Source: Allantophomopsis cytisporea
Taxonomy: Eukaryota > Ascomycota > Leotiomycetes > Phacidiales > Phacidiaceae
Reading direction: 5' to 3'
DNA: 64,000 nucleotides
Assembly (NCBI GenBank): GCA_024752435.1
Contig: CP103024.1
Span: 620,001 to 684,000, forward strand
Under the pieces are notes generated by a model, which ran no database searches, was not told the origin of the DNA, and saw nothing but the letters and a program-made list of their open reading frames with translations. A program made the translations under genes and the position numbers. How positions within the stretch are numbered: position 1 is the first letter of the stretch; the number at the start of each line of letters is the position of its first letter. This document shows positions 1-10,223 of this stretch, piece after piece.

Positions 1-1723
1 CTCTGTAGAGTTTCCTCCCATGGCAATACTGGAGGTAGCGATAGCTCATTATCCACTTGATCTGTGGAAGGGATTGCATTTGTGATTGTGGGGCCTTGAT
101 CTACCCGCCACTGATCCAACACAGCCAATGCTTCATCTTCGCTGATTTCACCTCCCAACAATCGGTATAACTAATCGTTTATACTGTTGGCAAAATCCTT
201 AAAGACTTCCTTATATCGTCGCAAGGCCAATACTGCGCAGAGAGCGTCGAATCGTGCAGTTGACCATCTCTTGAACGGTGTACCGGACACAGTGTGCATA
301 AGTACTATCGGCCATATCAACAATGCTGATGAGGACCCTCCGAATATGTCTACTAGCTTAGTGAGATTCAGACCAAAGTATCTCCAGTCCTCAATCTCTT
401 TGAATGCTTTTTGCTAAAAACATGTCAGTAAGTAACCCATATAAAGCAAGTGCGTTTACTTACAGCCTGCTTATCTTTTTATCTTTGCGAGGTCTAGTAG
501 CCTCGTCTATAGAGATGTTAAATTTCAATGCCATAAACTCAACTATTGCCTCGCCTGCTGCAGGTTCTGATGTGAGGCTTTTATCCCTGTGCCTTTATAT
601 TTATTTGATTTTTATCAACTCGTCGATTCGTCGAGTGGTTTATCGACTGAAAGTCCAGCACCAAAGATAAAGTCGTACCTCCATCCATTGCATCTCTCCG
701 AAAGTTCCCGCCAGACCAGAGACAACGTCTTGTGCTGTAGCCATAGATGAATCTTCCAACAATGTGACCAATTGCTGTTGGCGTTGTGATGTCACTGCTG
801 ATGGAAGCATTCAGACCAAGCACACAACCGACGGGAAGATGACAGTAATGGTAAAGAGGCGATGTGCTTTAAGAACAAAGTCGATGTCTTTCTGACGTAG
901 TTTCCTGTTCGTAACTTAGGCACGCATTTTGAGCGGTCTCTCGCAGTTTCAGGTCTTGTCCTTGGCAGGATTTCGGATCCGTAGATGTGAGCTTGTTAAA
1001 AAAAGCCTGAACATTATTTGTTTGCTGGGTTTATTTCCGCTTTGTTGGTTCTCCGATGCTCCTTCCTCTGTATATGCAGTTGAAGGAGGTACATCATCGG
1101 CTGGAGAAGGTAGAGGGGTGCCTCGAGGAATTGGAGCGGTGGCTGGAGGAGTTGCAAGAGCTGCACAAGCTGCATAAAATACACGCTGCCCAGGTCTATC
1201 ATCCACGACATCGTTGTTCTCGACAGCAAAAGGAGCCTCGCGTTGCCTTGTATCGGCTGTACGAGCTGTATGCTGATCAGGTCCATTGTCCATGGCATCG
1301 TTATCCTCGACAGCAGGAGCAACCTTGTGTTGTCTTGCACGAGCTGCACGACGAGCTGGCCGAGCAAGCTCATTATTGACCATGCCATTTTCCTCGATTT
1401 TGTCGACATTTTCTTGTTCTTCAAGGTCTATAAGCTGATGACCATTCGAAATTCTGTTGGCAGCAAGGAGAATCTCTCTGTTCAAGATATTTCTAATCCG
1501 TATTTGATGATTGCTGCTTGCTCTCTGTATCAAAAAAAAAAACAATCCAGCTAGATATGGTTAGCTAATGTCTCAAATAAGAATTGTCGTGAGTACTTAG
1601 GCGGTTGTCGGCGACATAAGTGTCGACTATGTGATGCTCCTCCGTCGTTTTCAAGAGCGCAAAGGCGAATTCTCGCCAACTTCAATCTAGAGGAGACAAT
1701 TGATCGTCCGGTTGGTCTGCCAT
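1..1723 (-). pseudogene. Unidentified gene of a mobile element (relic, runs off left edge)
   Basis: I do not recognise this protein. A plausible start ATG lies at 1723-1721 and opens with MADQPDDQLSPLD, followed by an in-frame TGA (1682-1684) and then a clean stretch containing SWREFAFALLKTTEEHH. Further protein-like segments on the same strand are: about 1545-949 (RIRNILNREILLAANRIS, then an Arg/Ala-rich and acidic linker), about 820-665 (QRQQQLVTLLEDSSMATAQ, ending GTFGEMQWME), about 565-460 (a frame ending KDKKISRL at a GTAAGT donor), and about 415-1 (FKEIEDWRYFGLNLTKLV, then ALRRYKEVFKDFANSIND). The last segment is cut by TAG at 171-173 and resumes with LYRLLGGEISEDEALAVLDQ to the window edge. 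The segments lie in different frames, as expected for several exons, but one junction does not keep phase, so small indels are likely. It lies just downstream of the C48 protease relic on the same strand, suggesting one element. It could also be the distal part of that gene. Confidence 0.45.
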
Positions 1724-1798
1724 GACTGCTTTTATAATCGTCAGCTTTAATGTGGGTATCTCAGTGCAAGGGACTGGAAGCGGGCAGTGTCAGTAAAC

Positions 1799-4508
1799 TC
1801 ACCTGCAGATGTGGAGTAAGATGTTGAAGAAAGCAAAGTCGTCTCCATCCTTTCGTAAATTTTCTCTCATAAGCTTCACCAATTCCTCACCCGAATCCAC
1901 ACTTGTCATGTCTGCATCGTCAGCGACCCTCTCACTGATAGCAGAGGGATTGTTAGCACTCTCCTCACTTTCCCTTATGCCTTCATTCGCATATTCAATG
2001 CTCATTGGGGTGTAACGATCAACCTCTGAAGTAGATCGAGACTTAGACATGGTCTTCTTGACCTTCTTAGCCTTTTTAGCCTTCATTTGAACATTCTTTT
2101 CATCTGGGGCTAACATTGAAGTGTGCTGATTATTGATTAAGCAGTCTTAGAAGTCTCTTCTGACTTCCGAATACTGCTTAGAATCAGTTCTCTGTACAGG
2201 CGACGCCGCTCTTGGCCCCACTGGTTATTGAAAGTCCCTTGTGTACAAGGTGATTTTCCTCGAATTGCTCGCATAGCGTGGAAAATTACATGAATTCCGC
2301 AATCGTAACCCCCCTTGCTGCGGAACATCGATCACATCGGGCTTCAAGTAATGGAAAGCGGACCCTGGGAGGGCGTGCGTTAGCCACCTAACTAAAAGGT
2401 CCTTTGCAATATGAGCATCTCTGAAGCCTTAGAGGGCATTGTACCACGCCATCTGCAGGGTGTTTGTTTCGTAAGACACGTGGATTGTCATCAGGCCCCA
2501 ATGGTTTCCAGAGAGCCTACATGGATAGGAGCAATGGTTCTAGCATCGTGTTAGATGAGAATTGTATTCATGCGAGAGGAGTAAAACTTACATTTCTGTA
2601 CTTTGTGGGATAATGGCTGCTCTCGCAACGTCGAATTCGGCATCCGCTTCACCATAGTATGCCCGTACAGATGTGTATCAGCGAGATACACATGACTATC
2701 ATCTGATACTCGTGTATCGATGACTGCCTTGATAATATTTTCAGAGAGAAATTTACCCCTTCGCAGTGTTAACAGGTCTGGTAACATAGTCTGGTTCCGA
2801 GGGAGCACTGAGCCAATAATAGGTATTGGGTCGGGATCCTTCCATGGATCATCCCAATGAAGCTGTTTAGGAGGAATAACAGCCTTTGAAACCTTGTCAG
2901 AATGTGGGGAAATCTCCATCAATCCACACTTTGAACGAAATCGGTCCAAACGTCTGAGAACTTGCTTTCGTGAGCGGTAACGTTGTACGTACGGTAGCAG
3001 CCACTCATTGTATGAGTAACTGAATGCTCGCAGGTATAGATCGTGATGTTTTTGGTTCAGTATCGCCATTAATCCTTCGAATAGGAACACGGTCCATCTG
3101 CCAAAATGTAACTTGATGAGAGAATGTAATATTTCCCAAGGCCATAGGAGAACACCGGCGAATTGGCCTCCAAATGTTTCGATGAGTTGCGAGGTCTTTC
3201 TCGCGCATGCAATATATGCTTTGATCTTCGGCTTTGCACTGATCTAGTAGCCTTATTAAGACGTTTTATACCACGTAGAAGATGAAAGATGCCCACCACC
3301 TTTTCTTTATCCTTTTCCGACATAGCTCTTACCTCATCCTCTGTCTTTTCAAGGACCAACGCGACAAACTCGATTTGAGCCTCTTGGCGATAGAAGGCGA
3401 AATGTGAGCCCTTTCCTATCTTTTTCTTATTGCCTCTCTTCATCTCCTCGGTCTTGTAGTCGAGATAGACGTGTAGAAGAAACAAAGAAATTTAATGGTG
3501 AATGAGGTCCCATCCATCCCTGGCTTCGGTTCGGGTACTGTCGAAGTAGATTTCTGCAGCTGATATTGGCTGTCCCATTCGAATCGGGAAACCCCAGCTT
3601 GCATCTCGTTCCGTGGAGTATTTGACTAGTCGTACAACGCTTTCGAACAGTACTTTAATGGAAAAGACTCTATGCATCTCAAGAATCAATTCCAGTTCTC
3701 CAGGTTTGCCCTTTTCCCTTCTGATTCCTTGGAGTATTGACTTCGCAATATGAAGCTGCTGAGCATCGTCATCTGTATCCGCTGCCTGGATGGAATCTTT
3801 GACCGACTTGGCAAGAGGATAAGGACTCTTTTCCGATTTCTCAAGTGGTTGGGACTGGTCCTTTACTGACTGGGAGTAAGGAGGCGCTGGCTGTAGACCT
3901 ACATAGTATGTTAGCTCATCATTCATCATAAGATGCTTGCAACTCAAATACCTGTCATGACGATCATTTGTTGATTTGGGTCAATGACGCTCGAAAAAGA
4001 AGATGCGGTGTTCGTTGCTTGATAGTTCATACCGTTGTTACTTGTATCACTGTACTGACTACTATCAGCTACATATTGTTGTTGATAGTTATCAAGGTTA
4101 GTTCCGAGAAATGGTGCTTGGATCCTGTCGAGTGGTTGTCCGCGCTGGCCTCTATTCACTGCTAAGGTCAATAGCGTGTGTAGATCAGCAGGAGATAATT
4201 TATCAAGTACTGAAATGAACTAAAAATGTTAGACATGATGTGTATATATTTCAACTTCAGGATATCATAAAAAAAACATACTTGTTCGGATGACAAAACT
4301 CTTGTTGTAGCATCTCTGTCAAGGCCAACCAAGCAAGAGAGGAGCTGATTAGGTCGAAGAATGAATCAGACTCGTCTCCTGGATTGTTTTGCTGGAGGTT
4401 ATTGTAAGAAGAACTTGGAGCAGTGTTATTAGGGTCATTGGGGTCCAAATAAGCGTGTGCAAAGTCCTGAGTTGGTTGTTCACCCCGGGCTAGGCCATCG
4501 TTGGCCAT
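1799..4508 (-). pseudogene. C48 (Ulp1-like) cysteine protease gene, decayed
   Basis: The family are cysteine proteases related to SUMO/Ubl-specific Ulp1; in transposons their role is not settled. The likely start is the ATG at 4508-4506 (MANDGLARGE), followed by Gln/Asn/Ser-rich disordered segments (4508-4257, 4171-3944, 3947-3492) and a Lys/Glu-rich part (3485-3069). The protease domain begins near 2760 with KFLSENIIKAVIDTRVSDDS and VYLADTH. After an intron (donor GTAAGT near 2592) come TIAPIHVGS, then GNHWGLMTIHV with the expected His (codon 2503-2501), WYNAL where Ulp1 enzymes usually have Asp, VPQQGG with the oxyanion Gln, and YDCGIHVIF with the nucleophile Cys (2301-2299). Damage: a two-base insertion before GNHW, a TAA at 2431-2429, and an extra G in a six-G run (plus-strand C run 2309-2314) just before YDCG. 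The tail 2116-1799 is Lys-rich (KKAKKVKK) then acidic and ends at a GTGAGT donor, so a further exon probably existed. Domain assignment is good; exon limits are approximate. Confidence 0.7.
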
Positions 4509-5172
4509 CTTTACAGGAATAGTAGAAATTTTGCTCAGGAATAAGATTGGATGCCAAGCTTCATATGAAAGCTGCGAGGGTACTCACCTGATTCATGTCT
4601 TGGTTCACTTTCCTATAATTTGGATGGTGGTTTGCAATTACTCGAAGTATGTACAGGCGGAGTGACAAGAACACAAGTAAAGGAAGACCATAGTGAGAGG
4701 AGAACCAAATAAAAGTGAGAGTTTGAAACTGATTGAGAAGCGTTAAGAAAGCGAGTAGAATTTTCCGAAGACGTATTGGATCGACCAAGTGGCGAAGGAC
4801 GTTCAGACTTCACCCCAGCAGGCCGTACCATTTCCCTTGGAACAGTTCGCAGATCCATGTTCTGCATTAAAAAACCTGGAACGGGATAAGGGTCGAGAAA
4901 AATGCTCACAAGAAATGCCATGCGAGTATACGCAGATTCATTCCTATAAGCAATGGGAGTTTCTGGGGTTTCCGGATGTACTGTCGAATAGGGGTTGAAG
5001 CACAAACCATAGAAGATGGATCCACGCAAATCCCATAGAAGAGATGAACCTCAACAAGTGTATCGCTATCTCAAAGTAGATCGTTTGTCGCCACAACGTT
5101 GTCATTATCCTCTGTAGCATGTACACACTCCCTTCCAAGAGTCGAAAACTAGTCATATCATGAAGAGCTGAT
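4509..5172. other. Spacer between divergent element genes
   Basis: This 0.66 kb lies between the start of the C48 protease relic (minus) and the first recognisable recombinase-like frame (plus). An open minus-strand frame at 5029-4613 and a plus-strand frame at 4789-4998 overlap each other; neither shows a motif I know. It may be a divergent promoter region or may hide decayed N-terminal recombinase exons. Confidence 0.3.
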
Positions 5173-6533
5173 ATGTCAGTGCAGCTTAAGGACGGCCAAC
5201 TTGTACCACCCCTTTATGAGAGCCAGATCCTACCTACAACCGCCAAGCTACTTCGTTTTGGGAATCGAATTGACCTTTGGCACCTCCAAAGCCAGATTTC
5301 ATCCCGATCACCTGATTCAAATCGGTCGCCTGTATCGCTTTTCTGACGTGCTAAAAAGGTTGCTTGCACGTGCTCCTGCCCTCTCAAAAGTTTAGAAGGG
5401 ATCTAACATGTGAAATACACAGTCATGCCTTTCGTAGGAGTGCATCATACCTTCTCGCTGCCAGAACTAGCATCGAAACTAAGACATGGGCCATGGGCCA
5501 CACAATGAGTGGCACTTACAACAAATACTACCGTCCCAAGACTGCGACGATCGATATGCAGGCAATTATGCGGAACACAGAGCATCACAGGGTAACGCAC
5601 CTAAGTGGAATCTCACTGGGTAGAGCAGCAAACACAAGTCTAGCGTTGTCCGCTGATGGCAGAATGCGAGTGATGCGTAGTCGAGAGGTGGCAGGCGCCA
5701 CGGCACTCATGAAGGATGCGGAAGATATACTACTACGAAGAGATGGTAGCATTAACGTAGCCAAGTCTCAGTAAACAAAGGAGTGGGAAGAGTACAACGC
5801 CGCTCGGAGTTCCCTTTGGACCACCACCTCGCATATGAATGCTGCCAAAGTAAGAGCAGAGTATGATGCGTCTGTTAAGAAAGCTGGTGTTCTGAACCCA
5901 GCCATGTACAACCAAGACTCTTAGTCACCTTCCATTGAGACCTCACAAGTTTTCTAGTCACAGGAAGCAATTCTAGGTCAAGGTGACTCAATACCTACCT
6001 CGCAGTCATCCTTTCCGGGTTCGGAAGCTCCTGCTTCTCAAGTGGAGTCTGTCTCTGGCAACTTTGACATACTTCCCGAAGCTATGGAGATTGACGACTT
6101 CAACGCCAGCATCATCTCTACGGATGATCATGAGGATCTTGATGTACTAGATATTCGACGTCAAGAGGACCAAGACAGCGGTTGTGACGTTGATTTATAG
6201 CCCGCCCAATCGAATTTGAGAATACACGACGTGTATCCGGTTTACGAGAGGCAGCGTAACATTGAGGGGAGTCCTCGGGAGTCTGTCGTACTTAGAGCTC
6301 ATCAATTTGACCACATCATCATGAAAGTTGCTGCTTGTGGCACTGACAAGGCCGATGGTGATATGCTCGTTGAGTTTTATGGTACTAGACATCCAATCGA
6401 GAGATACTCCTCGGAGCTCGAACCATTGCCATCAGCGTTCATGTGTCGTTCCCGCAAAGGCAATATTGGTAAAATAAATAAAAACCGAATTTTGATGTCT
6501 ATGTCCCTGTGTGTCGAAAGGACACGGTGCTGA
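5173..6533 (+). pseudogene. DUF3435-like tyrosine recombinase (Crypton/Starship-captain type), C-terminal relic
   Basis: DUF3435 proteins are fungal tyrosine recombinases that move Cryptons and the giant Starship elements. A first segment (5173-5346, MSVQLKDGQLVPPLYESQI then TTAKLLRFGNRIDL) is in another frame. From 5364 one frame runs in register to 6533. It holds the C-terminal catalytic signature: HAFRRSASYLLAAR (box II Arg), AMGHTMSGTYNKYY (GH followed by the candidate nucleophile Tyr), then IDMQAIMRN, matching the family's D-x-Q-A segment after the Tyr. The helical tail (TKEWEEYNAARSSLW, MNAAKVRAEYDAS) and an acidic region follow. The frame is interrupted by TAA 5772-5774, TAG 5922-5924, TAG 5955-5957 and TAG 6198-6200. 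Coding character continues across each stop, so these are probably nonsense mutations. The N-terminal half with the first catalytic Arg was not found. Degenerate coding-like sequence extends to about 6750. The choice between Crypton and Starship captain cannot be made here. Confidence 0.6.
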
Positions 6534-6750
6534 AGAGGTTGAAGCAGATTACCAGGAGCGGTTAATGTCTCTGATCGACAACCCATGCCGAATAGCAAAC
6601 AGAGGCCAGCAAGCGTGGCTCTCGTGCCTCAGAATCTCAGTCATGTAGAGCCATATCAGGAGGCATTTCAGAAACATCAAAGATCAGAAATTGCGGAATG
6701 AGTGCTGCTTTGGTGGCTGCGCGCGAGACAAGCAAGCGCCGAGGCTTAGA

Positions 6751-7944
6751 ACTCTAAAAGAATGGCATAACTATTTGGCTTCTGCCCACAGTACCATCTA
6801 ATACGATTACAACTGTTTTGATTGAGTCAGAGCTGTATGCTGTATTTGAATCTTATCTTACCTGCTTAAGTAGTCACCATTAAAACTGACGATACTTCGT
6901 AGCTACGCCCATTGCAATGAAGTTGGTGGTAAACAACAAAAGCAAGAAAACTAACAATGACATGATTATAACTTGCTAAAAGCTTTATGTGCTACATTAC
7001 CCCATTCATTATTTATAGCCTCTGTCAAGGGCGGACCATTTTGATTTACAAGTATGACTATTCTATATATAACCTAAATAAGCAGATCCAGATAGATTAT
7101 ACCATGCGTCTTTCAATTCGAAATCTCAACACCTTTCTTAGCCAGGTCCGATCTATTCGGGTCCAAAGTTGATAAATGAGAAATACACAGTCTGTAATGA
7201 ATTATCACATATAAGCATGAGATTCTTCTATAATAAGAAGAAGAAGAAGAAAAACACATTTCAACATATAAAAGTCTGAAGATCCTATGTTCTTTTCTGG
7301 TTCCCTAATTCCGACTTTCTCATGATTAACTCTCTATCTAGACCTTTCCCACCAAGCCCTCAAAAGCCCCTATACCTTTCACAAGTTTGACTCCCTAATA
7401 TTATCCCGCATATTACACCACGCACAGGGACTAAGACGCCACTAGCTCTTCTCCGCGCATCTTTAGCACATCTCATATTCTACAGATGTAATATACACTA
7501 AGATACTATCACAAAGCAGTAGAATATCATATATCATCTATTCATTTTCAAAGTCAGGAACTGTTATACACACAACAACTGCAGATATATACAGCACAGC
7601 ATCACCGGCCAGCTACCCCAAACTGCAGAAAGGTTTCCCCAAGGCGCGCTCAAGTCATCGCCAAAGGAACCGCAAAAACTAAAACATAAAGAGACCTCCC
7701 AAGAGGAAAGATCTATCTCTTCTCTATAAAGCTCTTCTCTCTATCTAGTAGAACAATTCTGAAGTCTTTCTTTCGGAGTGTATCAAATACCCTGAAAAAG
7801 AGATTAAGTTCGGATTACCATGTCCGTTATCGTGCCAAAAAATCCACAAATAAGAGCCGAAGCCCTCCCGATTAAGGAGGATTCTGCCTCTATGTTCTAT
7901 CACATCATCTTAACTGCCCCCGGGATCACTAAGCAAGCATACGC
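6751..7944. other. AT-rich intergenic region
   Basis: No gene is supported. It contains a short GAA run near 7231-7250 and probably the 3' untranslated region of the phosphate carrier on its right side. The right boundary of the left-end mobile element probably lies within or just before this stretch; I could not find terminal repeats by eye. Confidence 0.4.
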
Positions 7945-9235
7945 TTACTTGGCGAGCTCAATACCACCAGTGGCACCGAAAGTCTTCTTCAAGTCACCGT
8001 AGATAGAGAATTGTCTATAAAAAAAGTCAGCATTATTCCGGTTCAAGGAGATTGAGGTATAAAGCTAACCCTGCGGTGATAAGGCCGACCTACGCGCGAT
8101 TAAGTTAGCAATGAGGTCTCAGATAAGGATGATATATTGTTGGATTACTTACCATAGCAAGACGGGCACCGATACCGGTGTAGGAACCCTTAAGACCGAG
8201 CTCCTTGGCGATCTTGATAAGACGGGAGGTAGTACCCTCTCCTGGCTCACCCTTAGTCTTGTTGATCTTGGAAAGCATGGTGTCAGCTGGCTGGGAAACG
8301 AAGGCAGCGGCGAAACCGGCGATGAGACCACATCCAAGGTTGACACCAGTCTGGGCGCCGTCGGAGAGGGTCTTCTTGTCAATAATCTGGTAGACAGCCT
8401 CGTTGGCCTTCTCGAAGACGACGAACTTGGCCATGGTGTATGGAACCCTGTCATTTGTTAACGATGATGCATGCACTTTGCTAATTGATGAATACTCACT
8501 GCTTGAAGAGAATTGGACCGAAACCGGCGTAGAAAGCACCGATACCCTCGTTCTTCAACATCTTGGAGAAACCGCTGACGAGACCGTTGGCGTAGGTTGG
8601 GTCAGAGACAAGACGGATACGGGTAGCCTCAAGAGGGCAAAGGGCAACATCGGCGAAGAACTCGGCGACGGCGGAGGAGGCCAAGTAGACGGCGGTGCGG
8701 TTGTTCACAGCATTCTCGTAACCGATGAGGTTGATAGCCTGCTGCTTGAAAAGCTCGTAACCTCCGAACTTGAAGGCGCCCTGAAGGAAGTAACCAGCGG
8801 CAGTTGGACCGAAACCGGTCAAAAGAGCACCAGCACCCTCCTTGGCGATAACCTGCTTGAAGCCACCAATGAGACCACGGTTGTAGGTAACTGGGTCAAG
8901 TTGGATTCTAGTCTTGACGCTGCGCGGTATATTAGCAAGTGTTCACAGCGACGATTTGATGTTTGGACACATCGAAGCAATTGTCTTTCACCGCAGTTAC
9001 GGGAGTAAATGTTCGCCAACGTCATTTAAAGCATTGCGACAGCCATTGAGTATGAACAGACTTACACATCGACTGGGGTGAGACCACCGTGGGTGACGGA
9101 ACAGCATATGGCACCAGCAAGGGCGAATCTGGAGTAGAGGTTGATACCGGAGAGCTTCTCAGGAGTGTTGGCGAGAGTCTTCTGGACGACAGAGTCGACC
9201 TTGACGGAGCCAGTGGATGGTGCTGGAGTAGACAT
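7945..9235 (-). CDS. Mitochondrial phosphate carrier
   Basis: Member of the SLC25 mitochondrial carrier family that imports inorganic phosphate across the inner membrane for ATP synthesis. Five exons by splice sites: 9235-9066, 8919-8500, 8447-8153, 8089-8070 (a 20-base microexon) and 8014-7945. The total of 975 bases gives 324 residues, close to the usual length for this family. The carrier signatures are visible: LTPVDVVKTRIQLDP (split by intron 1), LCPLEATRIRLVSDP and SQPADTMLSKI, one per repeat. The first signature and the flanking ICCSVTHGGLTP and LLTGFGPTAAGYFLQGAFKF match the fungal Mir1/Pic phosphate-carrier type rather than ADP/ATP or dicarboxylate carriers. The protein ends GATGGIELAK. 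The start was chosen because it opens a short N-terminal leader (MSTPAPSTGS) directly before the first carrier repeat. A Pic2-like paralogue is the main alternative. Confidence 0.92.
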
Positions 9236-10223
9236 GGCGAAAGAATGATATATGGTAGCTGAAGAGTGGAGATGTTAGAAGGATGTCTAATTGGGATTGA
9301 GTTGAGGATGAATGGAGATGAATTGGACGTACAGAGGAATGGGGGAGTCTGAAGATGTGAGGTTGAAAAAGGTTGCAAGAGGGCTACGGAGTACTTCGTA
9401 GTCAATTGGTGTCGCAAGAAACGGGCCCAAGCTTTTTGGCTATGGGCTCCCAATCCTCCCAGTCAAGTCTCACTCAAAATTTTGACCACGGAGGATCTCG
9501 GGCCAAGCCCGTGATTTAGCGTCATTGGTTTTCGGTAGAAATCCACATCTACACCCATACACTTGACTTGTGCAAGTGTACACACCCAAACCTCGTTAAC
9601 TCCATTTTAACATATTGGCTAGTTGCCGCCGACCACACAGGAATAGACAATTAGAAAGACCAAATTGGTGTGTATTTAGGTGCGTAATAATAACTGTTAG
9701 AAAAGAACTGATTTGGGAATTCGAAGAGTAAGACTACTCATAATTCAGTGATAGAACTTTATGCAAGAGGTTCTCGGAGATAGGTTGCCACATCGCGAGT
9801 AATAAATAATATGCCAGCAGAGCATGCAATATTTCCGGCGCTTTCAAGGTCAGTCAGCACCATGTATCTATGTATGTATTATGTGCCGAACCTAAGTAGG
9901 TAAGAAAAACCTGGATTCCGCCATTACCGAAATTTCGCTTCCACCTTCTTCTTACCTTATCTTATCTCCGGTAACCGTGGTAATGTCCATACGAATAACT
10001 CCTTTTGGGAATTGTGTTGCTCATGATGCGAGCATGTTGTTTTTTTTAATATGGGTCAATTGACTCAAATCGATGCAGTTGACACACATTTGACGTCACA
10101 CTAAGCAGAAGAACGAAAAAGGCATTGACTTTGTGGTCTAACCCAATTTATGCAAGTCATACGGTGTGGGGCTTGTGAATGAAGATATGAAATGCAGATT
10201 ATTTTGTAATTCTATGCTCGCAT
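9236..10223. other. Intergenic region upstream of phosphate carrier
   Basis: Contains the promoter and leader of the minus-strand phosphate carrier on its left and the 3' flank of the amidase gene on its right. No coding sequence seen. A poly-T run lies near 10040. Confidence 0.5.

Noticed and set aside
8403..9008. 201-codon plus-strand frame over the phosphate carrier
   Set aside because: It reads through two introns of a well-supported minus-strand gene and shows no domain.
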